A stretch of 30,613 nt of DNA from Clostridia bacterium (GTDB lineage: Bacteria; Bacillota_A; Clostridia; Christensenellales; Aristaeellaceae), in the NCBI GenBank assembly GCA_017938645.1, contig JAGBBE010000204.1:1-30613 (forward strand). Direction: 5' to 3'. Under the pieces are notes generated by a model. That model was not told where the DNA came from. It made no database searches and saw nothing but the letters and a program-made list of their open reading frames with translations. The translations under genes and the position numbers were made by a program. Position 1 is the first letter of the stretch; each line of letters opens with the position of its first letter. Shown piece after piece: positions 1-8,676 of this stretch.

Positions 1-59
1 CTCCCCGGAGGGGGTCGCGGCTCGCTTGAGTGCTTGCCATTTCCGCAGGGGATTTTTCG

Positions 60-68
60 TGTTATAGT
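60..68 (+). promoter_or_regulatory. possible extended -10 promoter for the MATE-argS operon
   Basis: TG at 60-61, one base, then TATAGT at 63-68 form an extended -10 element. The eight bases GTGTTATA at 59-66 are identical to those of the better-supported ppk promoter at 5721-5728. The -35 region at 17-bp spacing (TTTCCG, 40-45) is poor, so the call rests on the extended -10 alone. A start near 75 would put the hairpin at 72-94 and the repeat at 99-158 at the 5' end of the transcript. Confidence 0.4.
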
Positions 69-71
69 TTT

Positions 72-94
72 CTGACCGCATTTCATGCGGTCAG
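72..94 (+). other. 10-bp perfect hairpin in the leader of the MATE gene
   Basis: CTGACCGCAT (72-81) pairs perfectly with ATGCGGTCAG (85-94) around a TTC loop. No T-run follows on either strand, so it is not an ordinary intrinsic terminator. It lies between a possible extended -10 promoter and the MATE gene, directly before a structured repeat. It could be a leader structure or the trailing hairpin of a gene outside the window. Confidence 0.5.
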
Positions 95-98
95 TTAC

Positions 99-158
99 GG
101 GATTCTTAAGGGCGAAGCCCTTAAGCGGAGGGTGCAGGGAGGCGGAGCCTCCTTGCCG
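99..158 (+). repeat. two-hairpin dispersed repeat, copy A
   Basis: The element starts with GGGATT. A 9-bp stem follows (CTTAAGGGC 105-113 with GCCCTTAAG 117-125, loop GAA), then a spacer beginning CGG, then a second stem (GGAGGC 138-143 with GCCTCC 147-152, loop GGA). The architecture and flanking bases match the copies at 22195-22257 and 22863-22925, but the first stem differs by paired substitutions that keep the pairing. It lies in the untranslated leader of the MATE gene, ending about 25 bases before its start codon. Confidence 0.7.
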
Positions 159-183
159 TTTCTCCCTCCCAGAAAGGATACGA

Positions 184-1599
184 ATGTTTAAGAAACTTCA
201 GGCGCTGTTTGCCCCGCGCGATCTGACTGTGGGCAACACGATGTCGGGCATTGTGATGTTCGCCATCCCGCTGCTGATCGGCAATCTGGCCCAGCAGCTG
301 TACAACACGGTTGACGCAATTGTGGTCGGTCAGTATGTCGGCGATGCTGCGCTGGGCGCGGTAGGTCTGGCTGGCCCCGTCATCAACCTGATTCTGGTGC
401 TCTTCATGGGCATCTCCAGCGGCGCTACCATCGTTGTGTCTCAGTATTTCGGCGCGAAGGACCGTGCCGAGCTCAGCAAGGCGGTTGGTACCACCATCAT
501 GCTCACCGTCATCAGCGGTGCGGTGATGTCGATCGTAGGCGCTCTGCTGGCGCGGCCTCTGCTGGTTTTGCTGGATACGCCGGCTGATATGCTGGATATG
601 GCGTGCAACTATCTGGTCATCATCATGATCGGTCTGGTCGGTTCGGGTCTTTACAACATCATGTCGGGCGTTATGCGCGGCATGGGCGACAGCGTGAGCC
701 CGCTGATTTTTCTTCTGGTTGCCTGCGGTCTGAATATTGTGCTGGACCTGCTCTTTGTGGTTGGTTTTGGAATGACCACAGACGGTGTGGCGTGGGCGAC
801 CATCATCGCGCAGGCCATTTCCGCCTTCCTGTGCGTACGCCGCCTGTACCGCATGAAGAATGTGATTGATCTCAACCGCTCCACGCTGCGTGTATCAAAG
901 CACATCATGAAGCGCGTTGTGCGTCTGGGCATTCCCTCCGGTCTGACTCAGATGATTTTCTCTCTGTCCAGCATTCTGGTGCAGTCGCTCACCAACTCGC
1001 TGGGCGGAAGCATCGTTACTGCCAACACCATGGTGATGCGTATCGACGGCTTTGCCATGATGCCCAACTTTACCTTTGGCATTGCCGCCACGACCTTTGC
1101 CGGTCAGAACATCGGCGCGCGTCAGCTGGACCGTATGTTCAAGGGCGCGAAGGAAACGCTGCTGATGGCTGTGGGCACGGCCATCGTCATGGTCAGCGGC
1201 ATTCTGCTTCTGGGCAAGAATCTGCTCTACATCTTCACCCAGACGCCTGAGGTTATTGCGCTGGGTGAAATGATGCTTCGCACGCTGGCTGTGGGTTACA
1301 TTGCTTTTGCCGCATCCCAGGTTTTGCAGGGCGTTATGCGCGGTGCGGGCGAAACGGTGATTCCGATGTGGATCAGCATCATTGTTACCGTTGTGATTCG
1401 TATGCCGATTGCTTATGTGTGGGCGTTCGTGAGCAAATCTGCTGAGTTTCCCAACGGCAACCCCATGTGTCTGTATGGCTCGCTGCTGATTGCGTGGCTG
1501 TGCGGCTGTGCGATAAGTGTATTTTTCTACTTCCGCGGCAAATGGAGAAGCCGCCTCCTTTGGGATCTGAACCCCGAAAAAACCGAAGGGAGCAAATAA
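184..1599 (+). CDS. MATE family efflux transporter
   Basis: A 471-residue polytopic membrane protein of the multidrug and toxic compound extrusion family, expected to expel cationic compounds across the cytoplasmic membrane using an ion gradient. The sequence is almost wholly hydrophobic segments. It opens with the family's typical GNTMSGIVMFAIPLLIGNLA region and the LYNTVDAIVVGQYVG segment. The second half restarts at about residue 245 with RLGIPSGLTQMIFSLSS, consistent with the two-fold, 12-helix MATE design, and the length is normal. The ATG at 184 is preferred over an in-frame ATG at 85 because AGAAAGGA (171-178) lies just upstream and homology begins there; the extra upstream residues would be a translated repeat. 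argS starts 4 bases after the stop. The substrate cannot be read from the sequence. Confidence 0.93.
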   Translation: MFKKLQALFAPRDLTVGNTMSGIVMFAIPLLIGNLAQQLYNTVDAIVVGQYVGDAALGAVGLAGPVINLILVLFMGISSGATIVVSQYFGAKDRAELSKAVGTTIMLTVISGAVMSIVGALLARPLLVLLDTPADMLDMACNYLVIIMIGLVGSGLYNIMSGVMRGMGDSVSPLIFLLVACGLNIVLDLLFVVGFGMTTDGVAWATIIAQAISAFLCVRRLYRMKNVIDLNRSTLRVSKHIMKRVVRLGIPSGLTQMIFSLSSILVQSLTNSLGGSIVTANTMVMRIDGFAMMPNFTFGIAATTFAGQNIGARQLDRMFKGAKETLLMAVGTAIVMVSGILLLGKNLLYIFTQTPEVIALGEMMLRTLAVGYIAFAASQVLQGVMRGAGETVIPMWISIIVTVVIRMPIAYVWAFVSKSAEFPNGNPMCLYGSLLIAWLCGCAISVFFYFRGKWRSRLLWDLNPEKTEGSK

Positions 1600-1603
1600 A
1601 GAT

Positions 1604-3328
1604 ATGGATACCAAACAGAGCCTTGCTCAGGTTATTTCCAAGGCAATGGAATGCTGCAATCCCGGCATGGAAGGTCTTCCCTGCTGTGAAGAAATCTGCA
1701 ATTTTCTTGAAATACCTCCGCAGAAGGAAATGGGCGACTATGCCTTCCCCTGTTTTAAGCTCAGCCGTATTCTGCGTATGGCTCCTCCTCAGATCGCTGC
1801 AAAGCTGGCGGCAGCCATTGATGCCGGGGATTTGTGTGAAGCAAAGCAAATGGGCGGATACCTGAATTTCTATCTGAATCGCAACAACTTTGCCCAGAAG
1901 ACGCTTGAAACGGTTCTTTCTGCCGGCGAAACCTACGGCAGCAGCGAAGAGGGCAATGGCAAGACCATCTGCCTGGACTATTCTTCCATCAACATCGCCA
2001 AGCGCTTCCACATCGGCCACCTCTCTACCACGATGCTTGGACACAGCATTGCCCGCATCTATCGTTTCCTGGGTTACAAGACGGTTGGCATCAACCATCT
2101 GGGCGACTGGGGCACGCAGTTCGGCAAGCTGATCTATGCCTACAAGACCTGGGGCAACCGTGCGGACGTTGAAGAAAAGGGCGTTCCGGAGCTGACGCGT
2201 CTGTACGTGAAGTTCCATGAAGAAGCTGAGAAGGATCCCGCGCTGGAAGACGAAGGCCGCCGCTGGTTCAAGGCCATTGAGGACGGCAACGAGGAGGCCC
2301 TGAGCCTGTTCAACTGGTTCAAGGAGCTGACCCTGCGCGACGCCAAGCCCGTGTATGATCTGCTGGGCGTTGAGTTTGACAGCTATAACGGCGAAAGCTT
2401 CTATGTGGATAAGACGGACGCCGTGGTGGAAGAACTGCGCGAAAAGAATCTGCTCACCCTGTCCGAGGGCGCTTCCGTTGTGGACCTGGATGAAGAGGAG
2501 AGCGGCATGCCTCCCTGCCTGATCCTCAAGAAGGACGGCACCACCATCTACGCCACCCGCGACATCGCTGCCGCGCTTTACCGTAAGAAGACCTACGATT
2601 TCGACAAGTGTCTTTATGTTGTGGCCTATCAGCAGGATCTGCATTTCCGTCAGTGGTTCAAGGTCATCGAAAAGATGGGCTACGACTGGGCCAAGGATCT
2701 GGTTCACGTCGCCTTTGGCATGATCTCCTACGAAGGCCAGAGTCTGTCCACCCGCAAGGGTCACGTTCTGTTCCTGGAAGATGTGCTCAACACCGCCATC
2801 GACAAAGCGCGCGGCATCATCGAGGAGAAGAGCCCCGATCTGGAAAACAAGGAAGAGGTCGCTCGTCAGGTAGGTATCGGCGCTGTGATTTACGCCGACC
2901 TGCAGAACGGCCGTATCAAGGATATCGACTTCTGCTGGGATCGCGTGCTCAGCTTCGACGGCGAGACCGGCCCCTATGTACAGTATACCCATGCCCGCTG
3001 CTGCAGCGCTCTGCGCAAGGCCGAGGGTCTGGAAAGCGTCGAGCCGGACTACAGTGCACTGGCTGACGACTATGCACAGGAGCTTCTGCGTCAGCTCAGC
3101 CGTTTCCCGGAAACTGTGCGCGAGGCCGCCAACCGCTACGAGCCTTCCATCATCACCCGTGCCGTTACGGAACTGTGCAAGGCCTACAACAAGTTCTACT
3201 ACGAAAACCGCATCATCGTGGACGAGGCTGCTGTGCGCGAGGCTCGCGTGCGCCTGACCCGTGCGGTCAAGAACACCATCAAGACCGGTCTGTACCTCAT
3301 TGGTATGGAAGCTCCGGAGCGTATGTAA
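1604..3328 (+). CDS. argS: arginine--tRNA ligase
   Basis: Class I arginyl-tRNA synthetase of 574 residues, a normal length, which attaches arginine to tRNA-Arg in the cytoplasm at the cost of ATP. The N-terminal additional domain is followed by the class I signature HIGH (in FHIGHLS, about residues 135-141) and NHLGDWGTQFGKL. The KMSKS-equivalent loop appears as SLSTRKG near residue 380, as is common in ArgRS. The C-terminal DALR anticodon-binding domain begins around GPYVQYTHARCCSALRKA. GAAGGGAG at 1585-1592, inside the end of the MATE gene, is the ribosome binding site. The stop is immediately followed by the ATG of the methyltransferase gene, implying coupled translation. No T-box leader is visible upstream, so any control must come from the operon promoter. 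Confidence 0.98.
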   Translation: MDTKQSLAQVISKAMECCNPGMEGLPCCEEICNFLEIPPQKEMGDYAFPCFKLSRILRMAPPQIAAKLAAAIDAGDLCEAKQMGGYLNFYLNRNNFAQKTLETVLSAGETYGSSEEGNGKTICLDYSSINIAKRFHIGHLSTTMLGHSIARIYRFLGYKTVGINHLGDWGTQFGKLIYAYKTWGNRADVEEKGVPELTRLYVKFHEEAEKDPALEDEGRRWFKAIEDGNEEALSLFNWFKELTLRDAKPVYDLLGVEFDSYNGESFYVDKTDAVVEELREKNLLTLSEGASVVDLDEEESGMPPCLILKKDGTTIYATRDIAAALYRKKTYDFDKCLYVVAYQQDLHFRQWFKVIEKMGYDWAKDLVHVAFGMISYEGQSLSTRKGHVLFLEDVLNTAIDKARGIIEEKSPDLENKEEVARQVGIGAVIYADLQNGRIKDIDFCWDRVLSFDGETGPYVQYTHARCCSALRKAEGLESVEPDYSALADDYAQELLRQLSRFPETVREAANRYEPSIITRAVTELCKAYNKFYYENRIIVDEAAVREARVRLTRAVKNTIKTGLYLIGMEAPERM

Positions 3329-4099
3329 ATGAAAAGCATTACCAGTCTCAAAAATCCTGCCGTGCAGGATGCACGCGCGCTGGCGGCCGCCAAGGAGCGG
3401 TCGCGCCAGCGCGCTTTCCTGCTGGACGGCGAACATATGGTGGGCGAAGGGCTTCACATGCGGCCTGAAGATGTGAAAACGGTCTTCGTGGACGAGAAAC
3501 GTGTGGAGCAGTATGCCGGGCTGATTGCACTTGCCAAGGGCGAGGTGTACAGCGTGCCCGAGCATGTGCTGGCAGCGATCTCGCAGGTGAAAACGCCGCA
3601 GGGCATTGCTGCTGTATGCGCTCTGCCTGAAGGCCGAAAACTCTCAGAAATGGGGGAGAAGCTCATCCTGCTGGAAAATGTGCAGGATCCCGGCAATGTG
3701 GGCACTGTGCTTCGCACGCTGGATGCGGCGGGCTTTGACGGATGCATCCTCACTCCGGGATGCGCCGATCCCTTCGGGCCCAAGACGCTTCGCGCTACCA
3801 TGGGCAGCGCCTTCCGCGTGCCGATGTGCACGGTGGAAAGTGCACCGCGGGCGGCGAACGAACTTGCACAGATGGGCTATGCCGTCATCGGCGCTGCGCT
3901 GGACGGTGAGCCCTTCTACGAGCGCGGCACGCTTCCCGCAAAGCTGTGCGTGATCATCGGCAATGAGGGGCAGGGTATGACCCGCGAAACGCTTGCACAG
4001 TGCACGCACCGTTACCGTCTGCCCATGCGCGGCGGCGCGGAATCGCTCAACGCCGCTGTGGCCGCGGCCATCTTTATGTACGAACTGATGAATCATTGA
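3329..4099 (+). CDS. SpoU/TrmH family RNA 2'-O-methyltransferase
   Basis: A 256-residue SPOUT-class methyltransferase using S-adenosylmethionine to methylate a ribose 2'-OH, most likely in 23S rRNA. The N-terminal ~95 residues form the substrate-binding domain (start MKSITSLKNPAVQDARAL, typical of the RlmB-like subfamily). The C-terminal catalytic domain shows the three SpoU motifs: ENVQDPGNVGTVLRTLDAAG, then IIGNEGQGM, then LPMRGGAESLNAAVAAAI, which together form the trefoil knot and SAM pocket. It starts on the base after the argS stop, with GGAG inside argS as its ribosome binding site. The exact RNA position modified cannot be determined; RlmB- or TrmH-type tRNA activity are both possible, with rRNA favoured by the N-terminal domain. 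Confidence 0.92.
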   Translation: MKSITSLKNPAVQDARALAAAKERSRQRAFLLDGEHMVGEGLHMRPEDVKTVFVDEKRVEQYAGLIALAKGEVYSVPEHVLAAISQVKTPQGIAAVCALPEGRKLSEMGEKLILLENVQDPGNVGTVLRTLDAAGFDGCILTPGCADPFGPKTLRATMGSAFRVPMCTVESAPRAANELAQMGYAVIGAALDGEPFYERGTLPAKLCVIIGNEGQGMTRETLAQCTHRYRLPMRGGAESLNAAVAAAIFMYELMNH

Positions 4100-4113
4100 G
4101 GAGGAAAACAGAC

Positions 4114-4728
4114 ATGATCCGCAACATTGTGTTTGATATGGGCATGGTGCTTCTCAACTGGAATCCGCTTCTTCCCTGCCTGCGCTATGCCAAGGACGAG
4201 GAAACCGCCCGGAAGCTGTGCAGCGCCATTTTCACCCATCCTGAGTGGGGTCCCATGAACGACGGCGGCCTGATGCTGGAGAAGGATTATTTCATCCGCT
4301 GCCGCGAGCGCATGGAAACGTCTCAGCTCAAACAGCTCGGCGTGGAAGTGGAGCAGGACTGGTGGCTGGACGCGCTCTATCCCATGCAGGGGATGGACAA
4401 GGTAATCGAAAAGCTGCTGGAAGAAGGCTTCAGGCTCTACATCCTGACCAACTGCGGACACCGTTTCCACGACTTCAGCTACAAGATCCCGCATTACAGC
4501 CGTTTCAGCGGTGTGCTGGTCTCCGCTGAAGAAAAGATGCTCAAGCCGGATGCGGAAATTTATCATCGCCTGTTTGAAAAGTTTGACCTCAAGGCGGAAG
4601 AGTGCATTTTCATCGACGACCTGCAAAAGAATGTCGACGGAGCCAAGGCCGTGGGCATGCAGGGCTACTGCTTCGCCGATGCGGATGCTCAGAAGCTTCT
4701 GGATCATCTGCTCAAGCTCAATGCATAA
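4114..4728 (+). CDS. HAD family phosphatase, YihX-like
   Basis: A 204-residue haloacid dehalogenase superfamily (subfamily IA) hydrolase. Motif I reads FDMGMVLLNW with nucleophile Asp8. The usual second Asp is replaced by Gly, as in the YihX/epoxide-hydrolase-N-like branch (FDLGNV), whose E. coli member acts on glucose-1-phosphate. Motif II is ILTNCG, motif III is the Lys of KPDAEIY, and motif IV is FIDDLQKN. The cap domain lies between motifs I and II. The start at 4114 follows GAGGAGG (4098-4104), 14 bases after the methyltransferase stop. The substrate is unknown. Its neighbour is a PHP-domain phosphoesterase, so the two may handle related phosphorylated compounds, though this is only contextual. 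Confidence 0.9.
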   Translation: MIRNIVFDMGMVLLNWNPLLPCLRYAKDEETARKLCSAIFTHPEWGPMNDGGLMLEKDYFIRCRERMETSQLKQLGVEVEQDWWLDALYPMQGMDKVIEKLLEEGFRLYILTNCGHRFHDFSYKIPHYSRFSGVLVSAEEKMLKPDAEIYHRLFEKFDLKAEECIFIDDLQKNVDGAKAVGMQGYCFADADAQKLLDHLLKLNA

Positions 4729-4740
4729 GGAGAGAGAAAT

Positions 4741-5661
4741 ATGATTCGTCAGGCGGCATTTACCACGGAACGCAAGCTGCTCAAAGGCGGTCTGCACTGC
4801 CACACCACCCGTTCGGACGGTATGCTTTCCCCCGAAGATACCCTCAGACTGCACGTTGAAAATGGCTATGACTTTCTGGCGCTGACCGATCATCGCTATT
4901 ACAATTATGCCAACTACGGCGATGCGCCGCTCACCATCATCCCCGGCATGGAGATGGATCGCAATTTTGCCCAGACCAAGGGCGTGCACTGCTTCCATAC
5001 GGTTGCTATCGGCCCCGAAAAGGCGGATGGAAACGGCTTCGAGCAGGATGAGCGCATTGAAAGAGGCGTCATCGAAAAGCCCGAGGACTATCAGCCCATC
5101 CTTGACTGGCTGCATGAGAAGAACAATCTCACCTTCTACTGCCATCCCGAGTGGAGCGGCACGCCTGCGCGGGAGTTTGAAAACCTTCAGGGCTGCATCG
5201 GCATGGAAATCTGGAACAGCGGCTGTGTGATGGACAATGACATGGACACCAATGCGGCCTACTGGGATGAAATCCTGATTCAGGGCAAAAAGTGGTTCGG
5301 CATTGCCACGGACGACGGCCATAAGCCGGAGCATCACTGCAAGGGCTGGGTGCGCGTAAACGCTGAAAACAACGTGCGAGACATCCTCCAGGCGCTCAGA
5401 GAAGGCGCGTTCTACTCTTCCTGCGGCCCGGAAATCCATGATTTCTACCTTCGCGACGACGGCGTGGCCGTGGTGGACTGCTCTCCCTGCAAGTTCGTCA
5501 ACTTTGTCTGCTTTGGCAATCCCAGCCGTATGGTGCGCAACGAAGAAGGGCTCATCACCCACGCTGAGATGAAAATCGACGCGCATTATCCCTACCTTCG
5601 CGTTACCATGGTTGACGCCGAAGGCAAGCGCGCTTGGAGCAATCCGATTTTTCTGAAGTAA
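4741..5661 (+). CDS. PHP domain-containing metal-dependent phosphoesterase
   Basis: A 306-residue protein of the polymerase and histidinol phosphatase (PHP) family, predicted to hydrolyse a phosphoester with a multinuclear metal centre. Metal-ligand motifs are clear: HCHTTRSDG (His19, His21, Asp26), LALTDH (Asp50, His51), PGMEMD (Glu71), CHPEWSG, and TDDGH near residue 195. A C-terminal extension after about residue 215 carries YSSCGPEIHDF and a beta-rich tail, as in CehA/McbA-type PHP proteins, so this may belong to that branch. AAGGAG at 4727-4732 overlaps the preceding stop and serves as ribosome binding site. It is the last gene before a terminator. The natural substrate cannot be inferred. 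Confidence 0.9.
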   Translation: MIRQAAFTTERKLLKGGLHCHTTRSDGMLSPEDTLRLHVENGYDFLALTDHRYYNYANYGDAPLTIIPGMEMDRNFAQTKGVHCFHTVAIGPEKADGNGFEQDERIERGVIEKPEDYQPILDWLHEKNNLTFYCHPEWSGTPAREFENLQGCIGMEIWNSGCVMDNDMDTNAAYWDEILIQGKKWFGIATDDGHKPEHHCKGWVRVNAENNVRDILQALREGAFYSSCGPEIHDFYLRDDGVAVVDCSPCKFVNFVCFGNPSRMVRNEEGLITHAEMKIDAHYPYLRVTMVDAEGKRAWSNPIFLK

Positions 5662-5670
5662 AAACATCAG

Positions 5671-5704
5671 GACTCGTTTCGTTTTGAAACGGGTCTTTTC
5701 CTTT
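5671..5704 (+). terminator. intrinsic terminator after the MATE-argS-PHP operon
   Basis: GACTCGTTTC (5671-5680) pairs with GAAACGGGTC (5686-5695), including one G-T wobble, and is followed by TTTTCCTTT. It begins 9 bases after the PHP stop codon. The hexamer ACATCA sits one base before the stem, as it does at two other terminators in this window. Confidence 0.88.
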
Positions 5705-5730
5705 ACGTCACCTCAAACCTGTGTTATAAT
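5702..5730 (+). promoter_or_regulatory. sigma-A-type promoter of the ppk unit
   Basis: The -10 is a perfect TATAAT at 5725-5730 preceded by TGT (extended -10). A 17-bp spacer separates it from a weak -35, TTTACG (5702-5707). It lies directly after the terminator and 57 bases before the ppk start codon, so transcription of ppk and everything behind it probably begins near 5737. Confidence 0.85.
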
Positions 5731-5787
5731 GATTCATGAGGCCTATTTGCAGAGGCCTCCCCACAGCACACGAGAGGACGGAGACAA

Positions 5788-7884
5788 ATGGGCACGGCGC
5801 ATAAACGCAAGGCGGAGCGCAAGGCGATGGAAAACCGTGAACTGAGCTGGCTGAAATTCAACAGCCGCATTCAGGATGAGGCGGATAATCCGGATAACCC
5901 GCTTTTGGAGCGCGCCAAGTTTCTGGCGATCGTAACTTCCAACATGGATGAGTTTCTGCAGGTGCGCTATGAGCGGATCTATGACGGCCGCGAGGGTGAA
6001 AAGAAGCTGCTGGGACAGGTGACGGGGGAGAAGCTTTACCACAAGGTTAACAAGGAGATTCTGCGTCAGTCCAACCGTCAGTATACCCTGTATGAAGGCA
6101 TCCGCAGCGAACTGTATCTGGAGGGCGTGCAGCTGTATCCCACGTTTTCAATGGGATCGGATATGCTGGTGCGCGAAAAGCTGCTGTTCGAAAAGGAAAT
6201 CCGTCCCTATCTGAAGGTGGAACCCCTCAGTCAGGCGCATCCGAGGCAGAAGCAGCTGTATCTGTGCGTCAAGCTTGTGCGCAACCGCCGCAAGGGAGAA
6301 GCCTTCCAGTTGATCGCACTGCCCTCGTCTCTGCCGAGACTGTTTGACATGTCCTATGAAAAGGATGTGCAGCGTATCATCCGTCTGGAGGATGTGGTGA
6401 AACACTCTGTGCACCGCCTGTTCCCGCGCGACGAGGTGGAGCACTGCGCGGTGTTCCGGATCCTGCGCAACCAGAACTTTGCCGTTCAGGAGGAAGCGGT
6501 GCCCGATGTCGTGCCTGCAGTGCGCGATATGCTGGCCAAGCGCCTTGACGGCAGGGTAATGAGGCTGGAAGCCGAGGAACGCATGAGCGAGGAGATGCTG
6601 ACGCTGCTGATGAAGCAGTTTGGCGTTGAACAGGAGCGTCGCTACCGTGTCACCGGGCCGCTGGATCTGAATAAGATGATGATGGGACTTTACGGTCTGC
6701 TCAAGCGTCCTGAACTCAAATATACTCCCGCGCAGCCGGTGGAGCTCACGGAGCTTCTGGGCGACGATGTGTTCGAACAGATCGATCGCCGCGACTGGCT
6801 GATGTACCATCCTTACCATACCTTTACGCCGGTTGTGCATCTGATGCAGCGCGCCGCTGTGGATCCCACGGTGCGTGCCATCAAGCAGACGCTCTACCGT
6901 GTCAGCGGCAACAGCCCGATTGTGGCTGCGCTGGCACAGGCGGCACAGAATGGCAAGGAGGTTACGGTGCTGTTTGAAGCCCACGCCCGCTTTGATGAAG
7001 AGAGCAATCTCCACTGGGGCGAAAGGCTGGAGCGTTCCGGCTGCCGCGTTCTGTACGGTCTGCCTAACCTCAAGGTACACAGCAAGATTACGCTGTTTGA
7101 ACGCGAGATGGATGGCGAAATCCGCCGCGAAGTGCATTTGGGCACCGGCAACTATCACGACGGCACTGCAAAGCTGTACACCGACTTTGGCCTCCTTACC
7201 GCCGATCAGCAGCTGACTGCGGACGCAGCCGCATTCTTCGAAACCCTTGAGGGCGGCGAAGCGGAGATGAAGGAGATCATGAAAGCGCCGGATATGCTCA
7301 AGCCCAGGCTTTTGGAGCTTATCGAGCGTGAAAAGCAGAATGCCGAGGCAGGCCTGCCCGCGCGTATTCTGGCCAAGATGAACTCGATTTCCGATAAGAA
7401 GATCATCCGTGCGCTGATGGACGCCAGCCAGAGCGGCGTAGAAATTGATCTGATTGTGCGTGGCGTGTGCTGCGTGATTCCGGAGTGTGAAGGTGTGACG
7501 GAGAACCTTCATGTGCGTTCCATTGTGGGACGCAATCTGGAGCATGCGCGTGCATTCATGTTTGAAAACGGCGGCAGCCGCGAGGTGTATCTCTCCTCGG
7601 CCGACTGGATGCCCCGCAACCTTGACCGCCGTGCAGAATTGATGTTCCCTGTCAAGGACGAACGATGTAAGCAGGCTGTTATCAATGTGCTTACCCTGCA
7701 GTGGAACGATACCGAAAAGTGCCGTCACTGTACTGCGGAAGGCGTTTATCATCTCTCCCAGCGCTTTGCCGACGGACTTAACGCGCAGGAAGTGCTCCTT
7801 GCAGACGTGGAGGGCGTGTTTAACGGTACGGTTTCTCTGAAGCCGGTGGAGGCAAAGACGGAAGAAACAGAAAATCCCGTGTAA
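5788..7884 (+). CDS. ppk: polyphosphate kinase 1
   Basis: PPK1 makes inorganic polyphosphate from the terminal phosphate of ATP, reversibly. The 698-residue length and domain order are normal: an N-terminal domain opening with [13 protein letters not shown], a head domain, then two phospholipase-D-like catalytic domains. The catalytic region contains [10 protein letters not shown] with the presumed phosphorylated histidine, then [20 protein letters not shown]. Towards the end are [13 protein letters not shown] with the second conserved histidine, and [23 protein letters not shown] 5788 has GGACGGAG upstream. An ATG at 5827 (MENRELSW) is closer to the family's usual N terminus and is a reasonable alternative. 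cysE follows after 44 bases with no terminator. Confidence 0.97.
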   Translation: MGTAHKRKAERKAMENRELSWLKFNSRIQDEADNPDNPLLERAKFLAIVTSNMDEFLQVRYERIYDGREGEKKLLGQVTGEKLYHKVNKEILRQSNRQYTLYEGIRSELYLEGVQLYPTFSMGSDMLVREKLLFEKEIRPYLKVEPLSQAHPRQKQLYLCVKLVRNRRKGEAFQLIALPSSLPRLFDMSYEKDVQRIIRLEDVVKHSVHRLFPRDEVEHCAVFRILRNQNFAVQEEAVPDVVPAVRDMLAKRLDGRVMRLEAEERMSEEMLTLLMKQFGVEQERRYRVTGPLDLNKMMMGLYGLLKRPELKYTPAQPVELTELLGDDVFEQIDRRDWLMYHPYHTFTPVVHLMQRAAVDPTVRAIKQTLYRVSGNSPIVAALAQAAQNGKEVTVLFEAHARFDEESNLHWGERLERSGCRVLYGLPNLKVHSKITLFEREMDGEIRREVHLGTGNYHDGTAKLYTDFGLLTADQQLTADAAAFFETLEGGEAEMKEIMKAPDMLKPRLLELIEREKQNAEAGLPARILAKMNSISDKKIIRALMDASQSGVEIDLIVRGVCCVIPECEGVTENLHVRSIVGRNLEHARAFMFENGGSREVYLSSADWMPRNLDRRAELMFPVKDERCKQAVINVLTLQWNDTEKCRHCTAEGVYHLSQRFADGLNAQEVLLADVEGVFNGTVSLKPVEAKTEETENPV

Positions 7885-7928
7885 CAGGCACGGAGAAGGG
7901 TCAGGGGCATGCGGCCCCGATAACGAAA

Positions 7929-8663
7929 ATGAACGATTGGAAAATGCTCGTCCGGGAGGACCGTGAGGCGATTATGGCACGCGACCCGGCGGCTAAATCC
8001 ATGGCGGAGGTGCGGCTGTGCTACCCCGGACTGGTGGCGCTCAAGTCGCACAGGCGCGCACATGCGCTGTATAACAAGGGACATGTGCTTCTGGCACGCT
8101 GGCTCAGTCAGCGCGCAAGGCACAGAACCGGCATTGAAATCCATCCCGGCGCGCAGATTGGCCGCAGGGTGTTCATCGACCACGGCGACGGCGTTGTGAT
8201 TGGTGAAACCACCGTGATCGGCGACGACGTGACCATTTATCAGGGCGTCACGCTGGGCGGCACCGGCAAGGACGTCGGCAAACGACATCCTACCATCGGT
8301 TCCAACGTGACCATCGGCGCCGGCGCAAAGGTGCTGGGCCCAATCAACATCGGCAATCATGTCAAAATCGGCGCGGCTTCCGTGGTGCTTAAGGATGTCC
8401 CGGACAACTGTACCGTGGTCGGCAACCCCGGCCGCGTGGTGCAGAAGAAAAAGCCCCAGAAAAAAGGCGAAGTTGACCTCGATCAGGTTAACCTGCCCGA
8501 CCCCATGCTCGAACGCATGGAGGCGCTGGTGAAGAGGCTGACGATGCTGGAGGAATGTCTGGCAAAGCATGCCATCGAAGCCGGGTGCGGCCACTGTCTG
8601 GATCAGCAATGCCGCTACATACAGGAAAAGACAAAGGATCAGCCTTCCCAAACGGCAGAGTAA
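7929..8663 (+). CDS. cysE: serine O-acetyltransferase, EpsC type
   Basis: Transfers acetyl from acetyl-CoA to L-serine, giving O-acetylserine, the committed step of cysteine synthesis. The 244-residue protein has the helical N-terminal domain ([16 protein letters not shown]) and a left-handed beta-helix of hexapeptide repeats. The conserved [20 protein letters not shown] contains the active-site histidine, followed by [20 protein letters not shown]. The C-terminal tail beyond the usual VVGNPGRVV end is long and carries C-x2-C-x4-C at 220-228, which I do not recognise from the family. The ribosome binding site is weak (GAAGGG about 25 bases upstream; a small hairpin at 7904-7918 could bring it nearer). 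cysS starts 13 bases after its stop, linking cysteine supply to its tRNA charging, a common Firmicute pairing. Confidence 0.94.
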   Translation: MNDWKMLVREDREAIMARDPAAKSMAEVRLCYPGLVALKSHRRAHALYNKGHVLLARWLSQRARHRTGIEIHPGAQIGRRVFIDHGDGVVIGETTVIGDDVTIYQGVTLGGTGKDVGKRHPTIGSNVTIGAGAKVLGPINIGNHVKIGAASVVLKDVPDNCTVVGNPGRVVQKKKPQKKGEVDLDQVNLPDPMLERMEALVKRLTMLEECLAKHAIEAGCGHCLDQQCRYIQEKTKDQPSQTAE

Positions 8664-8676
8664 AGGAGTTTTGAAT

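Noticed and set aside
1500..1604. T-box leader for argS (and for cysS at 8560-8677)
   Set aside because: Both genes start within a few bases of the preceding coding sequence, with no leader able to hold a T-box and no T-box consensus seen.
1385..3565. 726-codon open frame on the minus strand across argS
   Set aside because: It is a mirror of the argS reading frame, kept open by GC-rich codon use. It has no ribosome binding site or recognisable domain, and argS is unmistakable. The same applies to long minus-strand frames at 4093-5667, 6148-7752, 8488-10143, 11834-13093, 15392-16855 and 20301-21296.
7904..7918. GGGGC/GCCCC hairpin between ppk and cysE taken as a terminator
   Set aside because: The stem is only five pairs and no T-run follows, so termination is unlikely. 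It might affect cysE translation.
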